Source: Balaenoptera acutorostrata
Lineage: Eukaryota; Chordata; Mammalia; Artiodactyla; Balaenopteridae
Length of the DNA: 64,000 bases
Reading direction: 5' to 3'
Assembly: GCF_949987535.1 (NCBI RefSeq)
Contig: NC_080082.1
Location: forward strand, 47,716,374-47,780,373
Shown in pieces: positions 1 through 15,000 of this stretch (its first letter is position 1; every line of letters begins with the position of its first letter). A program made the translations under genes and the position numbers. The notes beneath the pieces were generated by a model. The model did no database searches. It saw only the letters and a program-made list of their open reading frames with translations, and was not told where the DNA came from.

Positions 1-20
1 CCAGATATACCAGCAGCAAG
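1..20 (+). CDS. TDRD12: TDRD12 exon, 3' end only
   Basis: The first 20 bases read P-D-I-P-A-A plus two bases of a Ser codon, followed by a GTATGA donor at 21. The reading frame completes across the intron with the first base of the exon at 2880 (S-A-L-C-Q-K), which matches the linker before the helicase core of mammalian TDRD12. The 5' part of this exon is off the window. Confidence 0.75.
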
Positions 21-3000
21 GTATGATTTGAAAACCAGTGTAATTGACTAGAGACTTAAGTATAATATTGTTTTATACAGCATTCTATAAGATTGATGAT
101 AGAAGAATATTCAATTTCAAAAAAAGAGTGACCTTGGAAATATCAATTAAACATATATTAATTTAAAATTAAAATGTTTGACAACTGGCTAGCAGCACAG
201 TTGACCAAAAAGTGGTAGTGATTCTCGTCTCCTTGTTACCTTATCAGACAAAGTTGTGTCTGTAAGGCAGGTCCAGTGACATTGTCTTGATGTAAAGGAT
301 GGGTAAATGAGGGCCAGATGACAGTTCAAGTTGGTGGAAAGCAAAGAATGGTCTGTTATATTTTTGAAGGTGAGCATCAAAGACTCTGAAACCCTGTCCT
401 CATCAAGATCCATGTCAGTGATACTAATGAGATCACAGAAAGGATGTATTGTCATGTTATACATTTCACATATAGTGTAAGATCTTAAAATGGGAAGCTT
501 CCATTTCTCCCCTTCTGGACTTTATGCTAGTGTTGTCATACATTTTATGTATACATTTGTTATAAATGCTGGAGTCTATTATTGTTTGTATTTAAACAGT
601 GATTTTTCTTTTAGAGGGATTTAAATAAATAATAATAAAAATTATCTTATTGTATTTACCTATGTAGTTACCATCCATGCTTTTCACTTTCTGTGTAGAT
701 GCAGATTTCCATCTGGTACCATTTTCCTTCTACCTGAAGGACTTCCTTTACTATTTCTTGTATTATGGGTCTGCTGGTGATGAATTCTTTCAGCTTTTGT
801 ATGTTTGAAAAAATATTTTAGCTTCATTAAAAAAACAAAATCTTTGCTAGGATAGAATTCAAGGTTTAAATTTCTTTTTCCCTTTGTTTTAAAGGTGTTG
901 CTCCACCATCTGCTTGCTCATATTGTTCCCAGTGCAAAATCTACCATCCTCTTTTTTCTTTGTTCCTCTGTTTGCAACATGTCTTTTTCCTCTGCTTTTA
1001 AGAGTTTCTCTTTATTGCTGGTTTGAACAATTTAATTATTGTATCACATGTCTTGGTGTAGTTTTGCTCACGTTTCTTATGCTTGGGGTTCATTAGGGTT
1101 CTTCATTTGTAGGTTTCTGTCTTTTCATCAAATTTGGTAAGTATTCAGCTGTTATTCTACAAATATTTTTTCTGCACTCATCTCTTTCTGCTCTCCTTTT
1201 GAGACTCTTATGAGACAAATGTCCCTGAGGGTCTGTTCATTTTTTCAACCTTTTCTTCTTGCTGTTTGTCACATTAATAATTCTGCTGATCTGTGTTTAA
1301 TTGACTCTTCTGTCATCTCCATTTTGCTAATAAGCCCATCCAGTGAATTTTTTATTTGATGTATTATATTTCATAATTAAATAAAATTTTTATTTAATTT
1401 TTTTCTAATCTGTATTTTTTTGCTGAGAAGAAAGGAAGGTTCTTATCATTCCATTCACCAGTGCTCACCTTTCCTTTTCTTATGGAGCACGGGTATCATA
1501 GCTGCTTGATAACTCACACTTCTGAGCTGCGCTGGGGTTGGCACCTGTTGATTATCTTTTCTCTCTACAGTCTATCTGATTTTCCTGATTCTTTGTATGT
1601 CAAGTAATTTTGGATTGCATTCCGGATATTTTGGATATTATGGTATGAGACTCTGGTTTAGAATCCTCTGGAGAATGTTGACTTTGTTGTTTTTGTTGTT
1701 TGTTTTAGCAGGAGGTCATCACTTCCTTAAGGTTCAGACCTCAAACTCTGTCTCACTTGCCGTGGGTGGTGATTGCGGCACTGTTTCCGAGTCTTTGGTA
1801 CACTGTTTTGGGTCTGTTCTGAATATGCTCAACTTGGGGTGAGCGTGGGACTTCTTTTTGGGCCATAAACAGAAATAAGGGATTCCCCCCGCCACCCAGC
1901 TCTCTATCTCTTTTTTTTTTCCAGGATTTTCCTCACATTCGCCATATTCTAGATGCTCTCTCTCCCTGTTCCTCTGACCATATAGATGGTTTCTTGTGGA
2001 GAAGCTACCATGCAGTTCTGTGTGATTGGGGCTGCTTGTGTAATAAAATAGCAATAGAAATAAGAGAGGGAAAAAGAGGGGGATTTTCCTTGTACAGGCT
2101 TTAGACTACTGGGTCCCTATTTCCTGGTTCCTTAGAGGGAGGGAGAAGTTTTCTCGCAGGGTTTTAAGTGACCGCACTGCCATTACCACTGCAGCATGCA
2201 GCTCCGTGATCAGAGCTGCCCTTGGGGCAGGGCCAGGAGAGGAAAAGAGGAGAGAAAGTCGGGATTCCTTACATCTTCTGGTTTAAGGTCCTTCTCTGTT
2301 CTCTGGCTTGAAATACAGTTGGCCCTCCTTATTCACAGCTCCAGCAGCCGCAGTGACACAGGTCCCTTGGGTACGGAGGGCCGACTGAACTACACCATCT
2401 TCTATGAGCATCCGTGGATTTCGGTATCTGCAGGGCTCCTGGAACCAGTCCCCTGTAGATACTAAGGGATGACGGTAGAGAGTTTCTCTCAGGGTTCTTG
2501 ATGTCTGCATCTTCAACGCCATTCTGCAACTCAGGCTGCCCTCAGCCCAACACCAAGAGAAAGCCAGGAAACTCTCCATAGTTCTGGTGGCTTTTCACAT
2601 TTTGACTTCTCTCCGCTGTAGTTGCGTACTTCATCCCAAGTTTCTAGTTGTAATCAGTAAGGAAGAGAGGATGTAGTGGGCTTGCTCCCTCTTGGCAGCC
2701 CCAGGACTGTCAAAATGGTTTTCATACTCAGAGGACTCAGTTTCAGTTCTCACAGAATTTACTTAAGTTGATCAGCTTATTCCAGTGGAACTTCTTAAAT
2801 TTTCTCCCAGAAAATAACGGTATTTTGAGGTTTGGGATAAATGGGTTCAGAAATTTTAATAAATGTTTTTGATTTCTAGTGCTTTATGTCAGAAGTCAAA
2901 TGAGAAACCACTTAGATTGGCTGAGAAGAAAGAATACAATGAGAAGAACGGCTGTGTGAAGTACGGATTTTTTTCTTGGCCTAAAGTTTTAATTGAAATA

Positions 3001-6000
3001 ATTGTAAAAAAAATTATAAGCAGGAAGAGTTTAAATATGATTTTATTATTAATTTCAAACCTGCATTCCCATAAAGTAAATAAATATATATACACACAAG
3101 TTAGTTTTTTCTTTTCCATTTACTAGAGTAGATCTTTCTGTTTAAAGCTTTGTTCCACTGTAAGTAGTCATTCTCTACCTCCTGTTCCTGATTCTCTTGT
3201 CAAGTGAACAGTTATATGAAACAAATTATATATAGTCGATCTTTTGGGGCTGTTGATTTTATATGGGTTGGTGCTTGCTTTCTTCCTAGTTTTCTGATGT
3301 TAAATAGATCTGCCACCTGCTGGAGAAACTGTTTAATTATTTGCAGTGTAGAACTTCAGGATTTTTTTTTTTTTTTTTTTGTCCTGCCAGATTCACAAAG
3401 TATTCACTTACAAGGTGTTAACAATAGAGTGATCACTTCATTTTATACCTGTTTAATCCACAAAATATTTTCATACCAGTTTTTATGATTTCTTACCCTA
3501 CTAGCTTAAAAACACTCTTACATTCCAAGTAACTGTGGCTGCTCTGACACCACCAGAGTGACCAAGTGTTTAAGACAGTTCAGAAGCGGGTAGGTTGTAC
3601 CTTGTCCACTAACTGGCCTGAGATGACTGGGGAGAGGGTGTTGACCCTACAGCCATTTTGGTGTCCCGACTTCCCAGAGGCCACTCTGTGGCCCTGTGAT
3701 GTCCCCTCGCCCAGCAGGAGGTCCTCACTGTGTCCAGGGCCGAGGGCTCTGAAGGCTGCCATGGAGCCCATGGATCCCCAGATCCATGGGGGTGGCTGTT
3801 AAGGTACCAGAGTTGACATCCTCTTACCCAGGCATCCCTCCACCTAATACCTGAAAGTTGTGGTGCTACAACAGGTTATTTTCCTTGGAACCAAAGACCT
3901 TGCGTTATCATGCAGCTCATTTCTTTTAGCTACATGCCCTTTACTTAGAACCCACTGGTGAAATGACATCAGTTATTCTATCAGTCTATGGTGGGTTCCA
4001 GGGAACCTTGAAGTGATTAAAGATCGAACAGCAAAAAAGGAAGGAGGCAGTGGGTTTCTTAGAAGAAACATGAGATGACCTAGTGATCATGCAGTCTTTC
4101 TCCATGTCCAGAGCAAGTGGTCCTGGGATTGGCAGTGCTGTGTCCACAGAGCAGGGCCTGGTGCGGGAGGGAGAGGGGGCAGGCATGAGACTGGCAAGAC
4201 CCCCATGGCCCCTTATGTAGCAATAGACAAGGCATAACAGAACAAGCAGTAATGTCATAGCCATGCCTTGGGAGACAGAGTTCATTTTACCTCTGTCAAG
4301 GAAGAATTAGAATAATAGCTCAACTGAAGAAATATAAACACTCCTTTTTTCTTCAAATTATCCTTTTAATTATTTTACAGATTATTGCAGTTTCTAAATC
4401 CTGATCCTTTGAGAGCCGATGGAATCTCTGATCTGCAGCAGGTATGGCAAACACCCGCAAGAGAAAGAAAACTGTTTACTTTTTAAATCCTTCCCCTTCC
4501 TCCCTCTAGATTTGAGATGTGAAGAGAAACTCCTTGCATGGAGGACTTTACCTGACGACATCCTTTTAGAAATTATCTAATGAATTATTGCTTTAGAGAC
4601 ATGGCTCTTTTGGGTAATGGATAATCTTCCTTTTATTTTGGTAATTTTGATGGGTTTTTATAAGCATATAAACTTAGGGTTTTTCACCGAAACCAAACTC
4701 TCATATCTTCTTTATTTCCATAAAGTTCTTGGTATTCTATGCTAACACCGCAGGGCAGAGCCATCTAACATCTGTGTTCTTAGTTGCAGAAGCTGAGGTC
4801 GGGCTCCCGGCTGCCCTTGGTCGTTCTGCGGACCAGGGTGGAGCCCTGCTTGTCCATCAACACAGCGCCACTCTCGGCAGACGTGAAAAAGGTGACGGGG
4901 CTCAGACCGGACTTGTGAAGGAGTACTGACCTGCGCTGACGTAGAAAGATTTTTAATAAAACAGTTTTAAGTTTGCATTTACATAATTTCTTTGCTCTTG
5001 AAATTTTCTTTTAAGATTTTATTATTAATTTCTCATTTATCCTTAAAGTCCAGGTTAACTTCTTATAAATGAATAATTCTTTTGTGGAGAAACCTAAGTG
5101 CTTTTCTGAAGTAAGTTTTCAAATGCACCTCTGAAAAGGGGCTTAGATAGAGCACAAGTAGTCAGGGCAATTAGAATGTACTTCTTAGTATTCTTTTCAG
5201 AATTGCTTTATAGACCTGTGGTTTCACTTAGATCATCAGTTTAGATCATAAATCTTTATCTACTTCCCTCTTGATATTGAAAAAAAGTAAAAAAAATACC
5301 CCAAAACTACAAGGATGAATAGAATGAGAGCGGAGCCTTTATTGGACAAGAAATGTTTACAGGCTTTTGGAAGACAGAAAAGAAGCAGCCGAGGATGGCT
5401 GACCACCTGAGGGAGGAGTGACATGGGGAGGGCAGTGAACTCCCTACCTCGTTTCCTGAACATCTTCAGCCAGTTTCTCAGGAAGGAGATTGGAGGCTCT
5501 GTTTGGAGAAACTGAACGGCCCTAGAGAATGACCTTGTGGTGATGCTGTTTGTGAATCCTCACAGTAAAAATGCATGTTTGCTGCCTGTCCCCCTGCAGT
5601 GGTGTGACGCTCACATGGTGACGAGCTCTGCCTGCCTGCGGATATAGTCAGCTTTCAGTGTCCTCGATGTGAGCAGACATCAGGGATCCTTGGACATTGG
5701 AAGAAAACCTTAACCTAGGGAAAAAAAAAAAACTCTGAAAGAAACAAACAATGTTAGGAGTGGAAGAAAACATTAGAAAATAGATATCCTTAGAGATAAG
5801 AGAAGATATTGCTTGGATTTAACAATAATAGGGTGCTATTAAGAAAAGAAAAAGGAACAGTCAGAGATAAAAAGGGCTCTTAGAAATTAAAAATGCTATA
5901 GAAATAAAAAACAGTAGCTATGAGAGGTAAAATAGAAGTTAACAATCAGAAAGTAGAGCACAAAGACAAAGAGATGGAAATGGGAAAAGAGAATTTGAGG

Positions 6001-9000
6001 GTCAATTTGAGGTCTCCTATCTGAGTGGGATTTCTAGAAAGAATGACGGCAGAGGACCGAAAATTCTGAGAATAACACATGGACACTTTCCTTACTTAAT
6101 GGATATGACTTCCTAAATTACGAAGAGTTTGCCGACCGCAGACCCAGCACAGCCGAGGAGCAAGAGTGTAGACACGTTGCTGCAAAGCATCTGAGCTGGA
6201 GGGATTCAGAGACTGTGAAAGCTTCCAGAGAGAAGAAACCCATCCCACGGCGGGGTCGGGAATCAGGATGACTTCCGACTTCTCCACGGTTCACCAGAGG
6301 AGCAGTGACTCCACAATTCTCGTGAAAAGTTATTTCCAGCCTAGAGGTCTGTACTCAGAGCATTACTGAAGTGTAAGGATAGAATGAAGACATTTTCGCA
6401 CGTGCAAAATCTCAAATTTCCTTCCCCTGTACCCTTTGTCGAGAAGCTACCAAAATTTGTTCTCCACCAAACCAAGAAATTCAACCGAGAAAGTTGCAGC
6501 AAAAAGGGTGATGTTGCAGGGGGATCCCAGTCCCGAGTGCAGCTGGGGTTCAGGGCCAGGGGATGAGACCTTCAGAGAGAGGACGGTGCTGATCAGTTCA
6601 GCCTGTTGGCAGATCTCATCAGGGTGGCTGGAGAACTCTCCTCTGTGGAACATTTGGGAGGTTTCGATGACAGCGAATTACATAGAAAAATAAGCAAAGG
6701 CAAGTTTTTAAAAAACTTTATAAGTGGAGCTGATGCACCAGCAGTTGGTCAGGAGGAGGAGAAGCCACGTCTTGGCTCTGGTGAGCATTAGGCGCCTGGT
6801 GCTTCAACAGACTGCTGATTGGATCCTTTCAGTTTGGAGCCCAGAAAAGCAAGAGTCTTTGAGCAGGAGTTTGCTGCTGGAAAAGATTCAGGGGGGACTT
6901 ACTAAGTTAGGTCTTGGAAACTACCAGATTAAGCAATCTATACTCGTTATTGGGGTAAAGTGAGCAATGAGAAGGAGTTTATTAGTTTTCTGGGCTTTAT
7001 TGTTGTTTTGGTTGTTGTTGCTGTTTTGTAGGCTCTTCAGAGAAATAAGTTTCCGGGCCCCAGCCACACTGAATCTTACTCTTGGCCTCCCATAGCACGT
7101 GGCTGTGACGTGGTGGTCATTTCTCATTGTGGAAATGACCCTTTGTTGTACCTTCCACCACTGCTTACGATTTTGCAAACAGGGGGCTGCTACAAGTCAT
7201 TACCGAGTAGAAATGGAGTAAGTTGAAGACATTTTTGTTTAACAACAAAGTGGATTAAATATTTATTTTAAATTTGACACCTAACCTTTGGTAAAGTTTA
7301 AGTTACATTAAAACTGTCAGAACAGAGACCGTCACTATGAGAAACTCTTTTCTCAGCACAGTCACTGATTCTCTCACACTGATTCTTACCGAGAACCCCT
7401 AGTTGTGAGCCATCGGCTGAGTTGGGAGAGTCCTGGCTTTTAGTGATGACTGTACAGTTTATAGGATTATCTCACTGATTCGATTTGCCTAATTATCATG
7501 GCAAACCCTTGAGATGCTCAGGCTGTGTATTGTTTTCACTATTTTATAGGTGAGAAAATTAAGCTCATGAAAAATTACTGGTAAAAGTTCTTACCTGCTG
7601 ACAAGTGTGACAAGAAGTGGGATTTGAATTTAGGATTTCTGTCATCTTGTCCCTATTCTTTAAATTATTTTCACAGAACCCCACACTGTTTTATAATCCC
7701 ACTTTATTTTTCCCACTCATAAGAATCAGATAATAGCTGAGAAGGATGATGGAAAGGAAAGAAATTGGATGTGAGGGTCAAATGATGGTGAGGGGTTTTG
7801 GCTGTTAGGTGAACTGATGTGTATGAGACCCATCTCAGATCTTCTCCCAAGATACACTACAGATGGTTCCATCACTCATTATAAGGTGAAAAATAGCAGT
7901 ACAAAAGACAATTAGAATTTCATCTTAGAAAAGATACTAGTTTATTTTTCTGATTATGCCGTGTAGTTTAATGAGTTCTCTTTGGAAATCTGTGTTGGCT
8001 ATGTTATGATGTATTGACTTAATAATATTAAATGGATACATTTATATCACTCAGTCAGGTAGCAGCTGAGCCCACTGATGAGATGCAGCTTGTGTTGAGA
8101 TAGACCCCTGGCCGGGCCAGAAAGGAAGGTCCAGGTCTGCCCCTTGCGTCCATTCTGCTTTGTCTGCATCTCCAGGGTCAGTCTGCATGTAGGCGTGAGC
8201 CCTGGAAGCTGGCGCTTGCCTGCATCTGCATAAAAGAAAGAGGAGACTCATTCTTGTCTTCAGTTAATTGAGGGCATGTGTCCAGGAAGGTGTTTGGCAG
8301 GCAGACATCAAGAGACATCTGTGGGATAGTGGAGGGCAGGGGTCAGATGGGGCAATAGGGAACTTAATCTCCTCAGGAAGCGATGCTAACCTTTTTCAAG
8401 GCCCCTTTCAGGAGGCAGTTCATCCTTGTGCTTAGGAGCAGGAGGTCTGGAGCCAGATTGCCTGGCTTTAAATCCTGCTTCTACTGAATATTAGCTGTGC
8501 AGCCTTGGGCAACAAACTTCACCTTTCTGTCCCTTAAGCTCCTCATCTGTGAAATGAGGCAGTAATAGGTCTCACCCTGTAAGGGGACTTTAAGGACTAC
8601 ATGATTTAATACTTGTGCATAGTTTAAGCCCTGGCAGAATCTGAGTCAGTGTGTCTGAATCCATTCTAATGAAATGATATTTTGACTTTTCTGACCTGCC
8701 TGACAGTGATGATAGCAAAAACTTATAGTGCTTACTCTGTACAGGGAGATGTTCTGCATGCTTTACATACACTGTTTTTGATTCTTAACCTTTGTCCAAA
8801 ATTATGTGAATTTATTTGTCTTTGCAGCCTCTGGCAGTCATCGTGTGCCCTGGGTGGAAAAAGGCCCAATTAATTTTTGAATTATTGAGAGACTATAGCG
8901 TGTCCTCCAGGCCTGTTCATCCCGTGGTATTAACAATCGGACTCCACAAAGACGAGGCCAAAAATATGAAGCTTCCAAGGGGGTGTAAGCATCCTTTCCA

Positions 9001-12000
9001 AGCTGTTTGGTTTTCCCTAGAGAACGCAGTGGAAGCCTGCTCAGGCAGGCCTGGGAGCCAACACTGACCCCGGGCTTGTGTGATGATCAGCCAGACCTCA
9101 CTTGTCAATTACCGATCAGCGTAGGTGGTGAAGGTTTACTCTTGGCTTAACATCTGTTTTACTGAGAAAACTAAGTCTTCTCATTCATTTATCAACTATT
9201 TATTAAACACTTACTGTTTATTAGCTGCTGACTAAAACCGCCCCCTGCCTTTCAGGAGCTCAGAACCTGGTGGGAGCGCGGGTGTTAGTCACACGGTACA
9301 GGGGCAGCCCGGGCGGGCCTCTTCTCACAGCCACCTGAGCAAGAAGCACAGGGTTTATTTCATTGAAAGGCATTTCTAGAAAGTATGTGGAATCTTAGCA
9401 AAGGAAATGTGAGAAAAACCTGTGGAAAATCTAAGGCGTTAACTGTGTTTTCTTTTAAAATGTAGGCAATGTAATTGTTACAACACCACATAGCCTCCTG
9501 AGACTTCTCAAATATCAAAGCTTGTTATTTCTCAGACTCTGTCACCTGATTTTGGATGAGGTGGAAGTATTATTCTCTGAAGCTAATGAACAAGTAAGTA
9601 TGGCATTTATTTAGATGTCATTACTACTCAGAAATATATATATATATTATATATATATATATATATATATGTAAAATTAAAGTCTTTTAGGAGTCAGGAA
9701 ACGTGTCTAGTTGGGAAGAAGCTGGTTAATCTAAAACACTTTTCCCTTTAACTGCTGTAATTAAGAGGAGAGAACGTTTATCTGAATTTTCTACCCAATG
9801 TTGAAGTTCTCTTTGAAGAGCAAAATTTCTTTCCCAGGGAAATTTTCTAAAATAATCAATATTTTTCTGGTTATGTAAGCAATAATTTTATTTTAGAAAA
9901 TTTGAGAAATAGAGAAGAACACTTGAAAAACCCCAACATCCATAATCTTATGCTCAGAGGTAACCACTGTTACGATTTTAGAGTATTTCTTTCCTTTTTG
10001 TAATTCCTGTGTCTATTGATACATATAATTAATAATATCAGGACCTTATTTTACGTATTAGTTTGTAACTTGCATTTCAGTGAACAGCATTGTGAGTATT
10101 GCTACTAACTGTTCTCTAGCATGATTGTTACTGGCCATGTGGTATTGAACCCTGTGGACATAACATAATTTATTTTCTGATTGTCTAATATTTGGACACT
10201 TAGCATCATTTGTGTGTATGTGTGTAGCTGAAGAAACATCTTTTTGCACATGTTTTCTTAGGATAAATTCCTAGGAAGGGGATTAATGGATCAAAGGCTA
10301 TGAATTCTTTTTTGTTGTTGTTGTTATTTTTTTTGGCTGTGTTGGGTCTTCGTTTCTGTGCGAGGGCTTTCTCTAGTTGTGGCAAGCGGGGGCCACTCTT
10401 CATCGCGGTGCGCGGGCCTCTCACTATCGCGGCCTCTCTTGTCGCAGAGCACAGGCTCCAGACGCGCAGGCTCAGCAATTGTGGCTCACGGGCCTAGTCG
10501 CTCTGCGGCATGTGGGATCTTCCCAGACCAGGGCTCGAACCCGTGTCCCCTGCATTGGCAGGCAGTTTCTCAACCACTGCGCCACCAGGGAAACCCCAAA
10601 GGCTATGAATTCTTATAAGGCACTTGTTGGAAGCAGTGTAACATGAAGATCAGGAGCATTCCTTTGGGAGCAGCAGTGGCCCCAAGGTCAAGCCCAGGCT
10701 TTGTTACTTACTGACTGTCTCAGTTCTTATTTGCAAAGCTAGTATCTGGAACACTGCCTTGTTCAGTGGCACTCTGAAAGTGTAGATGGGTTTGCACTCC
10801 CTCTGGCAGTGTGCCTTCACGCCACACTGCCTGCACCCCTGGCAGTAGGAGGCCCTCGTCCAGCTTTCTTTTCTAGGCTGATTGTTACACGTGGCATCTG
10901 ATTTGCTTAATCTGTATTTCCTTGATTACTTTGTTAAATTGAGTATTAATTCATACTGGCCATTTGTACCCATTCTTCTAGGAGCTGCTTGTTCATTTCC
11001 TTCGCTTGTTTTCTTTCACTGGGATCATCTTTTTCTAACTAGTTTGTACAAGTTTTTATATAAGGCTGTTCATCCTTTGTTACCCGTGTTGCCCGTATTT
11101 ACCTAGATGTTTGTTTTGATTTTGTTTATACATAAACATTTTTCCTTTTTAGTTTTTTCTTTTACTTTCATGTTTAAAGACCTTTCCCACTCTGAGAACA
11201 GAAAATATACATTCCTTACCTTTTATGTTCTGTCAAACTAATTATTAGTTTCTTCTGAAATAAAAATGAAATTAATTATGCTGATTTTTTAGATATTTCC
11301 TATATTAGATAACTTTAAAAAAAATATTGAAGTTGAAGAAAGGGAATCTGCCCCACATCAGATTGTTGCAGTTGGAGTTCATTGGAACAGACATATAGAG
11401 CAGTTAATCAAAGAGTTCATGAACGACCCCTACATTGTGATCACAGCCATGGAGGAGGCTGCCCTCTATGGCAGCGTCCAACAGGTAAAGAGTCCTGGGT
11501 GTGTGTGGTGGGGGGTTGGTGAGCACAAGCAAGTAACCTTTATTCATGGCTTAATATTAAAAGACTATAGCATTAATTTCATATACAAATCTTTAATTGT
11601 GCATTTAAATTTATACTGCTTTTCTATACCTTCTTTTCTATTAAAATTATGGCTTTGCCATAAAAAGTAAAACTGGAGCACCTTGAACATTTTTTAAAAA
11701 TCCCACTGTTTCTGCATTTCATTACCAGGTAGTACATCTTTGCCTGGAATGTGAAAAGACCTCTACTTTACTCCAAACTCTTGATTTCGTTCCAAGTCAG
11801 GCACAAAAGACCTTGATCTTCACCGGTTCTGTAGCTGAAACAGAAATAGTGTGTAAGGTGAGCCCTTCCACACATGAAACGTTCTTACTGCTTGTTTAAA
11901 CTGTGGTTGAATCTTGAGTCACCAGCGAATTACTTGGGGTAGTTACGTATTTGACAGGGAAATAAAATTTTACAAGTTCAGTATCAGTCAGAATGGGCTC

Positions 12001-15000
12001 TGCCACACAGCACTGGTGACAGTAACAAAGGACAGCAGGAGGCCTGACCCTGAGAGGAGGAGCCAGGCGTGTGGGAGGAGCCTTCCCACGGAAGCCAACG
12101 GTCCACAAGGGGAACCTGGCAGAGCATGAAAATGATCTGGTTCATGAAGAAGTGCCAACATCTTCTGAACCCTCTATTTAAGAAAATAGAGACGATAATG
12201 CTAAAATATATCATCATTTAGCCAGAAAAGCCAAATAAATTGGCTAAAGATTTATTTAATCTAATTGTATATAAATTAATGCTAAAGTGTAGAAATGAGG
12301 CCAAATACAAAAGAATCAGTAGTGCATCCACCTTTAGCAAAAATGAACTAGCAGGTATAGTGAAAAACAACAGTACCCTCTTGACAATAGTACCGTAAAT
12401 TTCATGTATACGTATACATATCTCTACAGATAATCTGTGTAGGTAAATATACATACACACAAGTATATATACATGCAAATATATGTATGTACACGTTATT
12501 TTAAAAGGAAGGAAAATAGTTCTAGCAAAATAATGTGTGTTTCACTGGAGCAAGTTTTTAGACATAAACCATAGAATTTTGAAAATATATTTCTTTAAAT
12601 TTACAACCATTTCATTCTTAGAATTAGTGGATCAGTGAGGTAAGACCCTCACAGATAATTTTAAATGATTTGTATCGATAATTATTGATGAAAAATTATC
12701 TTCAAGCTTATGTTCCTGACTGTGAACTGGCCCCTTTGGTTTCATCTTTAGGTAGTAGAAAGCAGTTCCATATTTTGCTTGAAAATGCATAAAGAAATGA
12801 TTTTTAATTTAAAAAGTGTTTCAGAACAGTGGAAGAAGAAGTTAAGTTCTGGTTCTCACATTGTATTAGGTAAGTATTTTAATTTCTACTTGTATTTAGA
12901 GAAGGCTGAGCTAATAGGAATTATGTCTTCAATTCGTTAATTTATTTACCTCTTCTCCAAATTTCTCGTCACTTCCCAGATTTATTGAGAATGTATTAGT
13001 AATGTGAATTTCAAAGTGAAAATTAACCTTGACTAAGATTTTGATACTGAGGTGGAATCCAAGTGTCTCAGGTTCGTAGGCAGCGGCCCTTGGTCTAGCC
13101 ATGCTCCCTGCAATTCCAGCTGAAGGATCACTGTCGTATGTATATGCCTATGATGAAGCGTGTTGTAAATGATTGTTAAATTTAATATTGGAAATATAAA
13201 AGTCAAAATGTATAAAATAAGTGAAAACCATATGGGCAGCCAAGAGTTGTAATAGAGGCATTTTTCGAGTTAAAAAGGAGACCACTTTTCTCTGGAATTT
13301 AATTACTGGGCTTTGAAATTTTGGGAAAAGAAATGGGAAGGAAGTTTCTCTACATCTGAAAAGTAAAACGCAGTAAAGAAATGTTTTGAAGTATGGTTCC
13401 TGGAATTGTTCTGCAAAGTATGTGCAGTAAAATTCCAGCTTCATTTGAAATTGTCCGAATCCTTTTCTCCAGCCTTAACAGATGATTGCATACCACTCTT
13501 GGCCATCACCGATGCCACGTGTGTGATTCACTTCAGCTTTCCTTCCTCGCCAAAAATTTTTGGTGGACGCCTGTATTGCATGTCTGATCGTTTTCAGAGT
13601 GTAGCTGAACAGGTTTGATTGATTTATATTATCATTTAATATTTCACTGGCATTTTCCACATAATGACAAATTCAGAGTCCAGAAAGTTTTTATCATTTA
13701 CACTGGTATGGATGATCCACTTCCTTTATTCACCCCCAATTTTAAGGGTTCTCCTGCAGAACAGGGAGATAAAAAAACCAAATCTGTATTGCTGCTGACG
13801 GAGAGAAATGCCTGCCACGCAGTTGGTGTCCTGCGCTACTTGGAGCGAGCAGATACCAAGATTCCTTCAGAGCTGTACGAGTTTACTGCAGGGGTTCTGG
13901 AAGCCAAAGAAGATAAAAAAGCCAGAAGCCCTCTTTGTCCGTATCTTAAGGCTTTTGGTTTTTGCAAGTAAGCCAGTCATCTTTTTTATAACTGACATGT
14001 AACATACAGTAAACTGCACAGATGATAAGTTTACAGCTTGATGATTGTTACATGCGTATGCAACCCATGTGAGCTACTACCCAGCTCTGAGGGAGCCCCT
14101 GCAAGATCCCCTCCTGTTCCTTTCCAATTTGCTCTTCCTCCAGAAGTAACCACCCTTATTCTATCTACCAGCATTGACTAACTTTGCTTGTTTTAGAATT
14201 TTATATAAATGGAATTGTAGTGTGCTCAGTCTATCAATACTGTCTGTGGCATTCATCCATGTTGTTGCACGTATTGGTATTTTATTTATTTATTTATTTT
14301 GTGGCTCAGAATTCTATTGTGTGGGGACTTCCCTGGTGGTCCAGTGGTAAAGAGTCCGCCTTCCAATGCAGGGGATGCAGGCTCGATCCCTGGTCGGGGA
14401 ACTAGGATCCCACATCCCACAGGGCAACTAAGCCCGTGTGCCACAAGTGCTGAGCTCACGCACCTCAACTAGAGAGCCTGCATACCACAAACTGCTACAG
14501 AGTCTACATGCTCTGGAACCCGCGCCACAACTAGAGAGAGAAAACGCGCACGCCACAACTAGAGAGAAGCCCGCGTGCCACAACAAAGAGCCCGCGCACC
14601 ACAACAAAAGATCCCAAGTACCGCAACGAAGATCCCGTGTGCTGCGACTAAGACCTGACGCAGCAAAATAAATAAATAAATATTTTTAAAAAATTCTTTT
14701 GTATGAATATATCATGATGTATGTATCCATTCTACTCTTGATGGGCCTGTGAGTTGTATTATGTATGAAGCTGCCATGAACACTCTTGTACATGTCTTTT
14801 TCTGGAAATATGCACCTGTTTCTCTTGGGTATATATTATACTCTGGAGTGGTATTGCTGGGTCATGGGGTAGACGTGTGTTTAACTTTGCCAGAGCGGTT
14901 GGTCATCTTATGATCCCACCAGGTGTGTGTGAGGGAGTTTGCGTTGCTCTGTATCCTCACCAACACTTAGTATTCATGGGGGTGTAGGGGGAAACCATTG

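Noticed and set aside
10300..10646. Several 60-90 codon frames with M-R-G-L-S-L-V type text, also at 16302, 34797, 54257 and 55246
   Set aside because: All are conceptual translations of CHR SINEs.
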